Below, one piece after another: positions 4,781-5,167 of a stretch of 5,167 nucleotides of DNA. Source of the stretch: Bacteroidales bacterium. GTDB taxonomy: Bacteria > Bacteroidota > Bacteroidia > Bacteroidales > SM23-62. How positions within the stretch are numbered: the stretch's first letter is position 1; every line of letters begins with the position of its first letter. The notes under the pieces were generated by a model, which saw nothing but the letters and a program-made list of their open reading frames with translations, had not been told where the DNA came from and ran no database searches. The translations under genes were made by a program, and so were the position numbers. The stretch covers positions 1-5,167 of the forward strand of contig JADHVS010000296.1 in the NCBI GenBank assembly GCA_016783865.1, read 5' to 3'.

Positions 4781-5167
4781 CTAATCAGTCAGGTTAAAAT
4801 TAGCAATAAGATTAAGAGCATTCAATACATTTTGCTTGTTTTTCAGCACAGTATCTGTGATGCTTCTGAGGATAAGGAAGTTTTCCACACCTTTCCATGA
4901 TTTAAACTGCCCGGAAACTTTTAATTTAACTTTAACATTCCGTATAGCCCTTTCACTTCCGTTATTATCAGGAGGTACTTTGGGATGATAAAGGAAGGTG
5001 AGGATATAGTCTTTATACTTCAGCATTCTTTTCTGGAATGAAACAAGTTCCTTTAGTTTTACATCCAAACGGCATGTCAACAATTTTTTCAGGTTGTTTT
5101 CCAGGTCTGTTATCTCTCTGTCAGGTCGATAATAATCCCCTGTATCTAATTTTTTCTTCAATTCAAT
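4781..5167 (-). CDS. IS66-family transposase, C-terminal part (5' end outside window)
   Basis: About 128 C-terminal residues of an IS66-family DDE transposase (TnpC type; full length is usually around 450-520 aa). The signature region is HPKVPPDNNGSERAIRNVKV: the Glu in NNxSERAIR is the third catalytic acid, and the following KVSGQFKS and the closing LRSITDTVLKNKQNVLNAL block are typical of the family. The reading frame stays open to the window edge at 5167, so the TTG near 5161 is not a true start. The two catalytic Asp residues would lie further upstream, outside the window. It is on the same strand as the secreted-protein gene, ending 28 bp before its ATG. Nothing visible is broken; whether the rest is intact cannot be judged. 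Confidence 0.93.
   Translation of the reverse strand: MELKKKLDTGDYYRPDREITDLENNLKKLLTCRLDVKLKELVSFQKRMLKYKDYILTFLYHPKVPPDNNGSERAIRNVKVKLKVSGQFKSWKGVENFLILRSITDTVLKNKQNVLNALNLIANFNLTD

Noticed and set aside
5159..5161. TTG as the start of the IS66-type transposase frame.
   Set aside because: The frame stays open to the window edge and the visible part matches only the C-terminal end of the family, so the true start is outside.

Overview
The window looks like Bacteroidota DNA. The evidence is a secreted protein with the start of a type IX secretion (T9SS) type A C-terminal sorting domain, A/T-rich leaders without clear Shine-Dalgarno sequences, and moderate to low GC. There are no rRNA or tRNA genes and no CRISPR array that I can see. 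A species cannot be named from the sequence.

Layout. Positions 15-1337 (+) encode a TldE/PmbA-type subunit of the TldD/TldE peptidase system; the N-terminus is complete if the ATG at 15 is used. A class II aldolase/adducin-like protein (1340-1948, -) converges on it, with only 2 bp between the two stop codons. Positions 1949-2161 are an AT-rich spacer without a convincing gene.

From 2162 rightwards the window is a mobile-element scar. A complete 1300-bp ISL3-family insertion sequence (2170-3469) has 22-bp terminal inverted repeats (20/22 match), one intact transposase (2173-3387, -), and flanking 8-bp copies of ATAATTAT. Next to it (3478-3648) is a gene-less tract of degenerate ~17-bp repeats on a ~24-bp period, which resembles the transposase-binding end of an IS21-like element. 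That tract ends where a secreted, T9SS-sorted, probable beta-jelly-roll protein (3646-4752, -) loses the second half of its sorting domain; the stop codon of that gene lies in the last bases of the tract. Just upstream of its start codon (28 bp) is the C-terminal part of an IS66-family transposase (4781 to the window edge, -).

How the parts fit. The left third is ordinary chromosomal housekeeping. The right two thirds are a stack of insertions around one cargo gene: an IS66-type element against its 5' end, an IS21-like end cutting its 3' end, and a younger ISL3 copy in or beside the decayed IS21-like end. IS66 transposase, cargo gene and ISL3 transposase all lie on the minus strand, so read-through from one into the next is expected. 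A perfect 12-bp inverted repeat around the ISL3 transposase start codon could fold in such read-through RNA and restrict translation, as in IS10 and IS50. I see no evidence of a new defence or metabolic system. The most interesting points are the truncation junction, the solo repeat array and the possible anti-read-through hairpin.
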